From Ruminiclostridium sp. (GTDB lineage: Bacteria; Bacillota; Clostridia; Oscillospirales; Ruminococcaceae): a stretch of DNA of 41,978 bases. Location: positions 1 through 41,978 of the forward strand of contig JAFPUE010000003.1 of NCBI GenBank assembly GCA_017395555.1, written 5' to 3'. This document shows positions 1-8,825 of the stretch, one piece after another. The notes beneath the pieces were generated by a model. That model saw nothing but the letters and a program-made list of their open reading frames with translations. It did not search any database and was not told the DNA's origin. Position 1 is the stretch's first letter. Each line of letters opens with the position of its first letter. The translations under genes and the position numbers were made by a program.

Positions 1-954
1 CTTGATATGCTGCCCGTTGAGCTTCAGAATGCCGTCTGTAATTTCGATTCTGCGGAAACCGATGCGCTCGCCGATAAGCTCGGACTCCGTCTCAATTTCA
101 AGTCTGTACAGATACGGGCTTTCGGCAGACCACAGCTTCACGCCGCCGATCGTGCTTTCAAAAGTGCCGCCGTCCGTGGCTTCTCCCGAGCATATCAGAT
201 TTTCCCCGTCGTAAAGGTGCAGCTTAACGTCCGCACCCTGCACCGAAACGCAAAAGTTACCGTCGCTGTCTGCCGTGATACGGTAGTTTTCGAGCCGCCT
301 TTCCGGGCGGGATAACACATACACGTCGCGGAAGATTCCCGACAGACGGAACTTGTCCTGATCTTCGAGATATGTTCCGTCGCACCATTTCAGAACTGCG
401 GCGGTGATGCGGTTTTCGCCCTCCCGGAGCAGGTCTGTGATGTCGAATTCCGAGGTGTGGTGCGATACCTGCGAGTAACCCGCGAACTGCCCGTTCACAT
501 ACAGGTAAAAGCAGCTGTCAACGCCCTCGAAGCACAGTATTTTCCGCAGTCCGTCGGGCGTGTATGAATAGCTCCTGCCGTAAACGCCCACGGGGATATC
601 GTCCGGCACATACGGCGGGTCGAACGGTATCGGGTAGCACACGTTTGTATATTGTGCCTTGTCGTAGCCGTGGAGCTGCCAATTCGACGGCATGGGGATT
701 TTTGCCGCGCTTTCCCGGTTTATGAAATCGTCGGGCATATCTATGATGCTGTCGTAGTATGTGAAGCCCCACTCGCCGTTCAGCAGTTCGAAAAACTGCG
801 AATTATCACGCTCCGCGAACGCGTCCTGACCTTTCGCGAACGGTATAAAATAGGCGTGGTCGGGAAGCGTGCCGATGTGCAGCTTTTCCGGGTCTTCGTG
901 AAATGTCATAAAGCTCTTCGGCGAGCCGTTTTCCGAAATAAGAGAGATGTTCAT
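1..954 (-). CDS. GH2 beta-galactosidase (LacZ-type), N-terminal part, cut by window edge
   Basis: Beta-galactosidase of glycoside hydrolase family 2, which removes terminal beta-galactose; probably cytoplasmic, since no signal peptide is visible. The visible ~318 residues cover the sugar-binding domain and the start of the Ig-like domain. Typical LacZ stretches are readable: MPSNWQLHGYDKAQYTN, YPIPFDPPYVP, and WCDGTYLEDQDKFRLSGIFRDV. The catalytic Glu residues lie beyond the window. The start is ATG at 954, with GGAGG a few bases upstream. It is the last visible gene of a leftward operon, 12 bases after the sugar-binding lipoprotein, which suggests it trims imported oligosaccharides. Confidence 0.9.
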   Translation of the reverse strand, partial: MNISLISENGSPKSFMTFHEDPEKLHIGTLPDHAYFIPFAKGQDAFAERDNSQFFELLNGEWGFTYYDSIIDMPDDFINRESAAKIPMPSNWQLHGYDKAQYTNVCYPIPFDPPYVPDDIPVGVYGRSYSYTPDGLRKILCFEGVDSCFYLYVNGQFAGYSQVSHHTSEFDITDLLREGENRITAAVLKWCDGTYLEDQDKFRLSGIFRDVYVLSRPERRLENYRITADSDGNFCVSVQGADVKLHLYDGENLICSGEATDGGTFESTIGGVKLWSAESPYLYRLEIETESELIGERIGFRRIEITDGILKLNGQHIK

Positions 955-966
955 TTTTGCCTCCGG

Positions 967-2499
967 TCATGAGTTTTTCAGTTTTTCTCTGTAATCGTCG
1001 AGAATTGTTTCGATCGGATAATAGTACGATTCGCGAAGCTGTGTGAACGAAGCTCCCGCCCACAGAGGTCCGTCCAGCAGCGACTCATCGCCTCCCTGGA
1101 ACATCGCACCGAGATCGGCGTTAAAACCGTTCACGTTATCGAACAGCATTACGAATTTGCCGTTTTCCGGAGTTATCATATCCTGCAGAATATCGTACTG
1201 TTCTTCACTGTAATACGCGTTGAATTTTACTTTTCTCGCAGCTCCGCAGTTCGGACATTCGGTAAGTTCTTCGGTATTGTTTTCTACAAAGCTGTACTTG
1301 CACTCGGGGCATTTGCCATAGTATTTGGAGCTTGAATCGGTCTGCTCTGCTTTTTCTTTTGCGACATTCTCGGGGTCGGTCTTTTCTTCACGATTGAGCG
1401 TTATCCAATCTATCGCACCCTTGATATTCTTAGCCCCTGCAGGTATCATATATCCGAAGGAATCGTAAGCTATGTAGTAGTTGTCCGCGTTCGGGTCGCG
1501 CGGGAACGGGAGAAATACCATATCATACTCAATATTCTTCTTGTACAGCGACTCACACGCCGCTCCGTAAGTCCAAACAGGCTCCATGCCGAGGAAAAGT
1601 GTATTACCGTCCACAAAAGCCTCGCCAGGGTCAACATAGCCGGTTCCGGTAAGTCCCTGTCTGTACAGATCTTCGAGATATTCCATACAGCGTACTATCT
1701 TTTCGGAGTTCAGATTATTGATGATCTCGGTGTCCTGCACGTCGATTATCTTGGTTCCTGTGGTAGCGATGAAGCTCATAGCACCGACACCGGTGTAGCC
1801 GATATGGTCGGGAGAAATATCACACCATTTTCTCAGCAGGTCGCGGAAGGTATCCCATGTCCATTCGCCGTTTCTGTAAAGCTCCATAGGGTCCGTGAGA
1901 CCGTATTCCTCAATAACGCGTCTGTTGTAATTTATCGCGAAGTTCGAGGACAGCATATAGGGAACATAATAATGCTTTCCGTTGTATCTGAATTGCTCGG
2001 CTATATCCTTCATTCCTACCCACAGATCGCTGTCAAGATCGATATAGCTGTCAATCGGGGTGTACATATTCCTCGATATGCCGTGAGGGAACGAAGCCCA
2101 TTCGTAACGTGTGATGTCGGGCGAGGAATCCGCCGCGACAAGCGTACCGAGACGCTCAAAATACGCGTTGCCGCTTGAGCATATTTCCTGATCTATCGTT
2201 CCGCCGTAGCGAGACTCGAACAGATCCACAAGATCTGCAGACGCACCCACAAGATCGTAGTATATCAGCAGCTTTACTGTGCCGGTGGGCTGGTTTTCGT
2301 CTATTTCCTTGACCTCCGCTTCGGTGAATATCACATTTGCAGGGTTTTCTGTTGTTACCGCCGCTTCCGTCTGCGCTGCCGATGCCGTCTGACCCGTTTC
2401 GCCGGTTGCCGGAGCCCTTCCGCTGTTTCCGCAGCCCGATGCTGCAAGTATTGTCGCAGCAGCAAGAACTGCCGCTATCCTGTTTTTCTTCATAGTCAT
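967..2499 (-). CDS. ABC sugar transporter substrate-binding lipoprotein with inserted zinc ribbon
   Basis: Extracellular solute-binding protein of the carbohydrate-uptake type, 510 residues, anchored as a lipoprotein: signal peptide with lipobox LAASGC, Cys23. A Ser/Thr/Ala-rich linker follows, then a two-lobe binding fold with the family-like stretches WTWDTFRDLL and GYMIPAG. Unusually, residues 397-418 hold CPEC-x14-CPNCG, a four-Cys zinc-ribbon signature. The same insertion occurs in the paralogue at 6124-7701. AAAGGAG precedes the start; ATG at 2493 is an alternative start. It sits 10 bases after the GH5 gene, in the same operon. No permease genes are in the window. Confidence 0.88.
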   Translation of the reverse strand: MTMKKNRIAAVLAAATILAASGCGNSGRAPATGETGQTASAAQTEAAVTTENPANVIFTEAEVKEIDENQPTGTVKLLIYYDLVGASADLVDLFESRYGGTIDQEICSSGNAYFERLGTLVAADSSPDITRYEWASFPHGISRNMYTPIDSYIDLDSDLWVGMKDIAEQFRYNGKHYYVPYMLSSNFAINYNRRVIEEYGLTDPMELYRNGEWTWDTFRDLLRKWCDISPDHIGYTGVGAMSFIATTGTKIIDVQDTEIINNLNSEKIVRCMEYLEDLYRQGLTGTGYVDPGEAFVDGNTLFLGMEPVWTYGAACESLYKKNIEYDMVFLPFPRDPNADNYYIAYDSFGYMIPAGAKNIKGAIDWITLNREEKTDPENVAKEKAEQTDSSSKYYGKCPECKYSFVENNTEELTECPNCGAARKVKFNAYYSEEQYDILQDMITPENGKFVMLFDNVNGFNADLGAMFQGGDESLLDGPLWAGASFTQLRESYYYPIETILDDYREKLKNS

Positions 2500-2509
2500 T
2501 TTTCTCCTT

Positions 2510-4306
2510 TCATACAGCCGCGAATGTGAATGTTATTTCGATCGTGTTTATTGTTTCCTTTGCGCCTGCTTTCCAGATCTGTGCGGAGGCTTCTTCGGCA
2601 GTGCCGTCACCCATGCGCGGGTCGTCGGGAACAGCGGAGACCCACCCGTTGTACAGGTTCATTCGTGTGCATTTCCCGTCGTCCGTGCAGGTGTAGCCCT
2701 TGCCGTCGAGCGTTTTCTCCTCGCCGTTCACCTTGAAGCTCTTTATTGTGATGACATGATCGGGGTAGAGTATTTCGCCGTTGTAAATGCCGAGCGCGGA
2801 GAATGTCACACCTTTTCCTCCGCCCGCGCCGGACAGATCGAGAGAAACGGTGTATTCGCCGTCGCCGGTTATAAGCGCATTTGTCGCTTTGACATTGACG
2901 GTCTTGTTTGTCGGATCGTAGATATCGCCGACGCTGTAGGATACCGCATAATCGCCGCTCTGATACATTATCCATGCCACTGCCGTATCGTCCGTTGCGG
3001 GAATATCGCCCTCATCGGACATTCTCGCTTCTGCCGCTTCGAGCGCCTCCGCCATACCTTTACGGGCATTGTCGGCTATCTGCTCATCGGTCAGTGAGGA
3101 CTGCGCGGAGTAGCTTCGGTCAAGGAACAGCTTAGCAATAGTCTCGTCGTATATCTTACCGTCTCTTCTGCGGTACAGACCATTGCAGTCCCACAGCAGA
3201 GGGCAGTAATTGTACAGGTCGCAGTTATTCAGAAAGTTCGTGAAATAGATGTCTGTGTCGGGCTTCGGTGTTGGCTTACCGTCGGTAAGTACGCCGTATT
3301 CTCCTATTATCACGCCGTAGCCCTGCTCGGTAAATTTTGTCATTTTCGCAAGCGTCTCGTTCTGCTCTTTGTACTGTATAGGCGAGCCCCACTGATTGAC
3401 AGCCTTGGTCCCGCAGTAATCCCACGGTCCGTAGTAATGCACAGAGACTATCAGCTTGTTTTGCGCGCTGTCTTCCGGCATTCTGTATCTGTCATCGCTT
3501 GTGTGATCGAAGTCGGTGTTATAGCCTGCGATAAGCAGGAACCTGTCCTCGTTCTTACCTCCCGTTGCGCGGACTGTCTTTACAAACTCGCTGTTTATCT
3601 CATATATCTTGTCGAATATCTCATCGGGCTTCAATGCGCCGGAATCGGCATAATTATCCTTGTTGTTCAGCCCGTCGCCGAGATCCTCGTTCGCAGATTC
3701 GAGCACGAGCTTATACGAATAATCTCTGAATCTGTCGGCTATCTGCTGCCACATAGCCTTGTACATTTCCATAGCGGTATTGCGGGTCTCCTGTGACGCA
3801 GAGCCGAACATTCCCCACCAGCCGCCGTCCCAGTGATCGTTTACTATGACATACATATCTGCATTCAGCGCATAGTTCACTATCTCCTCGACGCGCGCAA
3901 AAAGCCGCTCGTCTATCGTGTAGTCGCCGCTCTCGTAGTTCATTCCGTTCGTCCACGCCACGGGAACGCGCAGGGTATCAAAGCCCGAAGCTTTCATTCC
4001 GTCTATCATTTCCTGCGTGGTGTGCGGCATACCCCAGAGGCTTTCAAAGCTGCACGGGTCCTGTCCGTTAAGATAGCCCTGATGATTGTACGCCTCCATT
4101 GTGTTTCCGAGGTTTATGCCGTTGCCCATGAGCTTCGTAACTTCAAGCGCTGTCAGTTCGTTCTTTTCCTCCGGAGCGGTCTGCTCGGAAACCTGTGTTT
4201 CAGACGGTGTCGCTTCCGCGGGAGCCTGTGGCGCGGTGCAAGCGGATATTGTCATTATTGCTGCAGCAAGACAAGCGGCGGACTTCCTGAAAAATGATGT
4301 TTTCAT
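2510..4306 (-). CDS. GH5 glycanase/cellulase lipoprotein with C-terminal beta-sandwich domain
   Basis: Secreted glycoside hydrolase family 5 enzyme, 598 residues, likely an endo-beta-glucanase or related beta-glycanase on the cell surface. The signal peptide ends at Cys23 (ISAC lipobox), followed by a Pro/Glu/Thr linker. GH5 landmarks: GINLGNTMEA, LRVPVAW, VNDHWDGGWW, acid/base Glu207 in SANED, HYYGPWDY, and nucleophile Glu336 in IIGEYG. Residues ~430-598 form a beta-rich module that may bind carbohydrate; I could not assign a CBM family. The start ATG overlaps the fucosidase stop (ATGA, 4 bases) and has AAAGGGG upstream, so the two genes are translationally coupled. Exact substrate unknown. 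Confidence 0.9.
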   Translation of the reverse strand: MKTSFFRKSAACLAAAIMTISACTAPQAPAEATPSETQVSEQTAPEEKNELTALEVTKLMGNGINLGNTMEAYNHQGYLNGQDPCSFESLWGMPHTTQEMIDGMKASGFDTLRVPVAWTNGMNYESGDYTIDERLFARVEEIVNYALNADMYVIVNDHWDGGWWGMFGSASQETRNTAMEMYKAMWQQIADRFRDYSYKLVLESANEDLGDGLNNKDNYADSGALKPDEIFDKIYEINSEFVKTVRATGGKNEDRFLLIAGYNTDFDHTSDDRYRMPEDSAQNKLIVSVHYYGPWDYCGTKAVNQWGSPIQYKEQNETLAKMTKFTEQGYGVIIGEYGVLTDGKPTPKPDTDIYFTNFLNNCDLYNYCPLLWDCNGLYRRRDGKIYDETIAKLFLDRSYSAQSSLTDEQIADNARKGMAEALEAAEARMSDEGDIPATDDTAVAWIMYQSGDYAVSYSVGDIYDPTNKTVNVKATNALITGDGEYTVSLDLSGAGGGKGVTFSALGIYNGEILYPDHVITIKSFKVNGEEKTLDGKGYTCTDDGKCTRMNLYNGWVSAVPDDPRMGDGTAEEASAQIWKAGAKETINTIEITFTFAAV

Positions 4307-5739
4307 ACTTTTCCCCTTTCATTCACAATATCGTTCGCAGCACTGTAAACCCCGATGAACGAGATCACCGGCTCTGTTCTCGAATCTGTTATTCGTATGC
4401 GCATGCAGTCGGTTTCAATGCTGCCGAGCGGGACTATACGCTTATATCCGACAGTCGTACTGCGATACACCTCGCGGAAGTAGCCGTTTTCATATATATC
4501 TATGGCAAAGCTCTCTATGCGTTGGCTTTTCAGTATATTCTCCTTGATAACCGCATATCCGAGCTTTTCCTTTTGTTTCAGCTTTATCATAATGTCTGCG
4601 TTGCTCGAAGTCGGCATATAGCTGCTTTCGTAGCTGTCCTCGATGACGTTCTCTATTCCAAAGCCGGACTTTTGACTTTCACAAGTCAGTTCCGCTTCGG
4701 GAACAAGGTTTTCCGCGAACGCCGCTTTCAGAAGCTTCCCAAGCTCCGCGAGCCTGCGCACATCGTTCTCGTGCATCAGTCCGTCCGTCGTGGGCGGGAT
4801 ATTGAGCAGGAACGTGCAGTTCCCGCCGACAGAGCGTATGTAGATATCCACGAGCTCGGCGAGCGATCTGACCTTGTCGTTCTCGCTCTCGTGCCAGAAC
4901 CAGCCCGGGCGGATAGAGGTGTTCACTTCGGCAGGGTACCATATCAGCTTCTTTTCGTTTGCGAGCATCTGTCTGCTGCCGAGGTCGCCGTCGCGTGCAT
5001 CGACACGGCGCTGCCTGAACTCATCGCTGTCCTCGTGCTGGCTTTTTTCGGAGATTATCTCGCTGTCGCGTGCTCTCTCCGGAACTACGCTCCATTCCGC
5101 AGCTCTTGTGTGACCCGCCTCGTTGCCGCACCAACGGATATCCGGACCGCAGACAGATATACAGGCATCGGTCTGTAATGTCCGTATTACCGCATAGTAT
5201 CTGTTCCAGTCGTAGTATTGCTTTTTCCCGTTCGGACCCTCGCCGCAGGCACCGTCGAACCACACGGAGAACACATCACCGTAGTTCGTGAGCAGCTCGG
5301 TAAGCTGCCCGACGAAGAAGTCGTCGTAAGCCTTGCCGCTGCCGTACAGCGGGCAATTTCTGTCCCACGGCGAGAGATACACGCCGAACTTTATGCCGCC
5401 TTTTCTGCACGCGTCCGAGACCTCGCGGACGATATCCTTACCGTAGGGACTGTGCATGACGTTATGCGCGGTCAGCTTCGTGTCCCATAGACAGAAGCCG
5501 TCGTGATGCTTGCAGGTGAGTATCAGACCTCGCATTCCCGCCGATTTGACGGCATTTACCCACTGCTCCGCGTCGAGCGTGCGGGGAGCGAATATTTCGG
5601 GTGATTCGGTACCGTCGCCCCATTCCTTGTCCGTAAAGGTGTTCACGGTGAAGTGAATGAACGCATAGAATTCAAGCTGCTGAAATTTTACCTGCCTTTC
5701 GGAAGGTATTACTCTTATCAATTCTTTGTCAAGCTCCAT
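4303..5739 (-). CDS. GH29 alpha-L-fucosidase
   Basis: Family 29 alpha-L-fucosidase, 478 residues, releasing alpha-linked fucose with retention of configuration. The signature LTCKHHDGFCLW is at ~74-85, SPWDRN at ~123-128, and the nucleophile is Asp162 in VWFDGA. A small C-terminal beta domain (~390-478) resembles the discoidin-like end of family members. No signal peptide is seen, so it is probably intracellular. The start at 5739 was chosen because GGAGGT precedes it; the frame is open further upstream into the MITE-like element but without a convincing start. First gene of the fucosidase-GH5-binding protein-GH2 operon, which points to use of fucosylated plant or host glycans. Confidence 0.92.
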   Translation of the reverse strand: MELDKELIRVIPSERQVKFQQLEFYAFIHFTVNTFTDKEWGDGTESPEIFAPRTLDAEQWVNAVKSAGMRGLILTCKHHDGFCLWDTKLTAHNVMHSPYGKDIVREVSDACRKGGIKFGVYLSPWDRNCPLYGSGKAYDDFFVGQLTELLTNYGDVFSVWFDGACGEGPNGKKQYYDWNRYYAVIRTLQTDACISVCGPDIRWCGNEAGHTRAAEWSVVPERARDSEIISEKSQHEDSDEFRQRRVDARDGDLGSRQMLANEKKLIWYPAEVNTSIRPGWFWHESENDKVRSLAELVDIYIRSVGGNCTFLLNIPPTTDGLMHENDVRRLAELGKLLKAAFAENLVPEAELTCESQKSGFGIENVIEDSYESSYMPTSSNADIMIKLKQKEKLGYAVIKENILKSQRIESFAIDIYENGYFREVYRSTTVGYKRIVPLGSIETDCMRIRITDSRTEPVISFIGVYSAANDIVNERGKV

Positions 5740-5796
5740 GCAGAGACCTCCATAAATAATGATCGTATTCCATTGTAAGAACAGGTTTTCTTTTAA

Positions 5797-6020
5797 GGGT
5801 ATCTCTAAAAACCGCTTTGAAAAGAGAAAATGAGATAGCCGCGTCGGATACAAGGAAAGCCGACGAAGCCGGGCTAGCGCCCGGTTAGGAGGTTTGACGC
5901 AGTAGACGGTCACGGCAGGAAGCCGTGGTATTGCCGCCAAAAGCGCGCAGGACGCGCGCATACAAAGCGGCATAAAGTGGATAGCTCTTTTTCTCTCAAA
6001 TTGGGTTTTTAGAGGTTCCC
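5797..6020. mobile_element. MITE-like element, copy 1 (224 bp)
   Basis: No coding capacity. Imperfect terminal inverted repeats of ~40 bases begin GGGTATCTCTAAAAACC on the left and, read inward from the right, GGGAACCTCTAAAAACC. It is flanked on both sides by TTAA, a likely 4-base target duplication. A second, inverted copy lies at 8825-8981 and shares both ends and a core containing TTGACGCAG. This copy carries extra sequence of roughly 65 bases in its right half. It separates the fucosidase operon from the upstream binding-protein gene and may have altered read-through or promoter position. Confidence 0.8.
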
Positions 6021-6023
6021 TTA

Positions 6024-6045
6024 ATATCCACATTTTCGTGGATAT
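6024..6045. other. Perfect hairpin beside the MITE-like element
   Basis: ATATCCAC and GTGGATAT form an 8-base stem around a 6-base loop, directly at the edge of the MITE-like element. Downstream of the 6124-7701 gene it could stabilise the mRNA end or assist termination. Confidence 0.5.
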
Positions 6046-6047
6046 GC

Positions 6048-6095
6048 ACAAAGCCCTTCGGTATGACCGCGCTTACGGCAACTTACGGGCTTTGT
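6048..6095 (-). terminator. Probable hairpin terminator of the binding-protein gene
   Basis: ACAAAGCCC pairs with GGGCTTTGT (9 base pairs) around a ~30-base loop, 29 bases after the stop of the 6124-7701 gene. There is no good U tract on the minus strand, so termination may be partial. Confidence 0.4.
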
Positions 6096-6123
6096 TATGC
6101 ATGTGTGAACTGCTTATACGGTT

Positions 6124-7701
6124 TTATCCCGCGATCATTCCGCGGTATTCATCAAGGGTTGCTTCAACTATGCTCTCGTATTCGGAAAGAATATGATTGT
6201 ATGTATCTCCGTCAACTATCGGGGCATTATAGATCGTGTCAAGCGTGTCTATCATATCCTGACCGAAACCGCCGTGACACGAAAATACAAAAGTAAACTT
6301 CGACGGATCCACAAGATCGTCAAATATCTGCATCTGTTCGGGAGTATATGTGAGCTTCCACTTTGCTTTTCTCGGAGTCCCGCACTCGGGGCAGGTCTCG
6401 CCGATCTCGCCGCGCTCACTCTCAAACTTATACTTGCACTCGGGGCATTTGATGTAGTAGTAACCGCCGTCGTAAAGAAGCTTTTCGCGTTCAGCCTCTA
6501 CCACTTCCGGATCGCTTGCGTACATTCTCGAAGCGAGGATAAACGAAGCGGCACCCTGTATATTTGCGGCTCCGGAAGGGACCACATATCCGGATGTCTG
6601 ACCGGTCATATAGTATGTGTCCGATTCGGGATCACGAGGCATAGGGACTGTTCTGATCTCACCCTCGAAATTGTTCTGGAACCACCTTTCCTGACCGCAG
6701 GGGAGCGCCCAGTCAAGCGGCATCACAAAGAACAGAGTCCCCGTCCATGAATCAAGGTTATCCGGACCGTGCCAGCCCTCCCAGAAAATATCCTCACGAT
6801 AGAGCTTCTCAATAAACTCCATTGCTCTGTATGCGTTGGGACTTTTCATATTATTGATTATTTGATCATCCTTCAGTTCTATTGCAGGCGTTCCGGTCGT
6901 TGCGGTAAGCTGCGCACCGAATGTACCCGGCCACGACAGAGGATACTTTTCGGCATTGGAATCTTTCCAACGAAGCATTATATTCTCAAATGCGTTCCAG
7001 TCCCATTCTCCCGCAAAATAAAGATCCATAGGGTCTGTCATGCCGATCTCCTCGATCTCTTTCGAGCAGTATGTAACGCCGTATTCGGTTGTGGTGAGTG
7101 CATAGGGGAAATAATAGTGCTTTCCGTTGTATTCAAACCGGTCTATTATCCCGCCAATATCCGACCAGACCGGACTTTCCTTGTCGAGCCATTCATCAAG
7201 CGCAGTGAAACGGTTGTTTATGAAAAGGCTCGGATAGAAGTCACCGGAAAATCTCATTATATCCGGAGATTGTCCCGATGCCATCAGTACACCGAGTCTG
7301 TCGTTAATTTCCAGCGAGCTGACAATCTCGGTCTCTACGGTACCTCCGAAGCGTTCGGCGAACAGCTCGGCTATATCTTTTTCGGGAGATACATTGTGAA
7401 AATCGAAAAAGCAGAGCGCGTGTATGGTTCCGGCTTTCTTACCGGCTTCATAGAGCTTACCCGCGCCGCTCTCATTCTGTGCGTCAACTGTGCTGATATC
7501 CGCCATTTCGTCGTAATTTACCTGAACATCGATCTCTCTGTTCGGGTCAAGAGTAGTTATAGCGGCAGCGGTGGTCTCAGCTGCCGCATCCGACGCGGTT
7601 GTACTGTTGGTGCCTCGGGCTCCGCCGCCACCGCAGCCCGAGGTTCCGACAGCAAGCACGGCAGCAAGTATGGCTGAAGTTAATTTTTGTGATCTTTTCA
7701 T
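6124..7701 (-). CDS. ABC sugar transporter substrate-binding lipoprotein with inserted zinc ribbon (paralogue)
   Basis: Second carbohydrate-type solute-binding lipoprotein, 525 residues from ATG 7701; AAGGAGG seven bases upstream fixes this start rather than 7740. Lipobox GTSGC gives Cys23, followed by a Gly/Thr/Ala linker. It is clearly homologous to the 967-2499 protein, with shared stretches such as NGKHYY and PMPRDP. It also carries CPEC-x14-CPECG at residues 419-440 in the equivalent position near the C-terminus. A perfect GTAAACGTTTAC palindrome lies just upstream of its ribosome binding site, suggesting LacI/CcpA-type control. Divergent from an AraC regulator that may also control it. 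Confidence 0.88.
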   Translation of the reverse strand: MKRSQKLTSAILAAVLAVGTSGCGGGGARGTNSTTASDAAAETTAAAITTLDPNREIDVQVNYDEMADISTVDAQNESGAGKLYEAGKKAGTIHALCFFDFHNVSPEKDIAELFAERFGGTVETEIVSSLEINDRLGVLMASGQSPDIMRFSGDFYPSLFINNRFTALDEWLDKESPVWSDIGGIIDRFEYNGKHYYFPYALTTTEYGVTYCSKEIEEIGMTDPMDLYFAGEWDWNAFENIMLRWKDSNAEKYPLSWPGTFGAQLTATTGTPAIELKDDQIINNMKSPNAYRAMEFIEKLYREDIFWEGWHGPDNLDSWTGTLFFVMPLDWALPCGQERWFQNNFEGEIRTVPMPRDPESDTYYMTGQTSGYVVPSGAANIQGAASFILASRMYASDPEVVEAEREKLLYDGGYYYIKCPECKYKFESERGEIGETCPECGTPRKAKWKLTYTPEQMQIFDDLVDPSKFTFVFSCHGGFGQDMIDTLDTIYNAPIVDGDTYNHILSEYESIVEATLDEYRGMIAG

Positions 7702-7716
7702 TGTGAAGCCTCCTTG

Positions 7717-7728
7717 GTAAACGTTTAC
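7717..7728. promoter_or_regulatory. LacI/CcpA-type operator palindrome
   Basis: GTAAACGTTTAC is a perfect 12-base palindrome between the promoter region and the ribosome binding site of the binding-protein gene at 6124-7701. With its flanks it fits the catabolite-responsive element pattern (TGWAARCGYTWWCW) at 13 of 14 positions. A LacI-family repressor or CcpA could block transcription here. No such regulator gene is in the window. Confidence 0.65.
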
Positions 7729-7787
7729 ATTGCTTGGCATAACACTCTATATGCCAAAAACGATCGACACGGATCATCTCGTAATGC

Positions 7788-7816
7788 TTGACATATCCGG
7801 GATATAATTGTATAAT
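7788..7816 (+). promoter_or_regulatory. Consensus sigma-70 promoter for the AraC gene
   Basis: TTGACA (7788-7793), 17-base spacer, TATAAT (7811-7816), a perfect match. It points to the AraC start at 7941 and leaves an untranslated leader of about 115 bases. Confidence 0.75.
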
Positions 7817-7851
7817 AATGTCATAGACATACTATAATCTATTCCCATTTT

Positions 7852-7879
7852 ATTATAATTATAACAGATATATTGACAA
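7852..7879 (-). promoter_or_regulatory. Possible promoter for the sugar-binding lipoprotein
   Basis: On the minus strand TTGTCA (7879-7874) and TATAAT (7857-7852) are 16 bases apart, giving a ~145-base leader that contains the GTAAACGTTTAC operator. The leader is also overlapped by the divergent AraC promoter. Confidence 0.45.
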
Positions 7880-7940
7880 TAATCAATAGTGTTTTGCGAC
7901 GTAATGTTGGATTATTACGACAGATAAAAAGAGGCAATAT

Positions 7941-8825
7941 ATGATCACATTCAATCTTGATTTTTTTGCCGGAAAAGGTGAGTTCCCTTTTTTCATTCAG
8001 TACGGATATCATGAATTCTCACTTTACGAACACGACCATGCCGATTTTTTTGAGCTGACTACTGTTCTCAAGGGCACAGCTATGCACAATATAGGCGATG
8101 AGAGCTGCTTTGTAAAAAAGGGCGATGTGTTCTGCGTTAATGACCAAACGGCGCACAGCTTTACCGAATGTCATGATTTTCGTATCTGCAATATAATGTT
8201 CAGACCCGGTACGATGTTTGCAGCGTTTCCGGAGCTTTCGGAATGTGAGGGATTCTCACTGCTGTTTGATCCTCGTCCTCACATTTCCGGCAGCGGTGCG
8301 CTTACAAACCGTATGCGCCTGAACTTATCGGATTTTGAACAGGCAAAAGCTATGACAGATGCCATGGCTGCCGAATACAACTCCCGTAAGCCTGCAAGAA
8401 ATGCCGCTCTTACTGCACAGTTCATATCATTTGTCTGCTTTCTTGTGCGAAGATACGAAGCCCGGCGTTCGGAAACCGATACCTCAACGGCTTTTTCAAG
8501 AGCAGTCGCTTATATCGAAAACCATTTCTCGGAAAAGATAACTCTCGATGAGATCGCTGCCATAGCCGGATTGTCCGTCCGGCAGTTCCAGCGACAGTTC
8601 GCAAATACATATCTCACCACTACCAGTGATTATATTACCGCGCTTCGTATGCAGAAGGCTATGCTTATGCTCACAAAAACAGATGACAGCATCGGAAATA
8701 TTGCAGGCGAATGCGGATTTTCCGATCCCGCTTTCTTTACGCGGAGCTTCACGAAATATACGGGATATTCGCCGAGAAGATTCAGGGAAGAGGAAAACAG
8801 AATGCATGACCCGTATAATATTTAG
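7941..8825 (+). CDS. AraC-family transcriptional regulator (cupin plus AraC DNA-binding domain)
   Basis: Cytoplasmic regulator of 294 residues. The N-terminal cupin sensor (~1-140) includes HDHADFFEL and KKGDVFCVN. Two C-terminal helix-turn-helix motifs (~185-285) end in the AraC signature GFSDPAFFTRSFTKYTGYSPRRFR. AGAGG lies before the ATG, and a consensus promoter is at 7788-7816. It is divergent from the sugar-binding lipoprotein gene, so sugar-responsive control of the neighbouring uptake and hydrolase genes is likely. The last base of its TAG stop is the first base of MITE copy 2, so the original C-terminus may have differed by a few residues. Confidence 0.9.
   Translation: MITFNLDFFAGKGEFPFFIQYGYHEFSLYEHDHADFFELTTVLKGTAMHNIGDESCFVKKGDVFCVNDQTAHSFTECHDFRICNIMFRPGTMFAAFPELSECEGFSLLFDPRPHISGSGALTNRMRLNLSDFEQAKAMTDAMAAEYNSRKPARNAALTAQFISFVCFLVRRYEARRSETDTSTAFSRAVAYIENHFSEKITLDEIAAIAGLSVRQFQRQFANTYLTTTSDYITALRMQKAMLMLTKTDDSIGNIAGECGFSDPAFFTRSFTKYTGYSPRRFREEENRMHDPYNI

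Noticed and set aside
4294-5178. 294-codon plus-strand open frame
   Set aside because: Antisense shadow of the fucosidase gene with its HHDG and FDGA motifs.
6769-7677. 302-codon plus-strand open frame
   Set aside because: Antisense to the sugar-binding lipoprotein; composition is that of a shadow frame.
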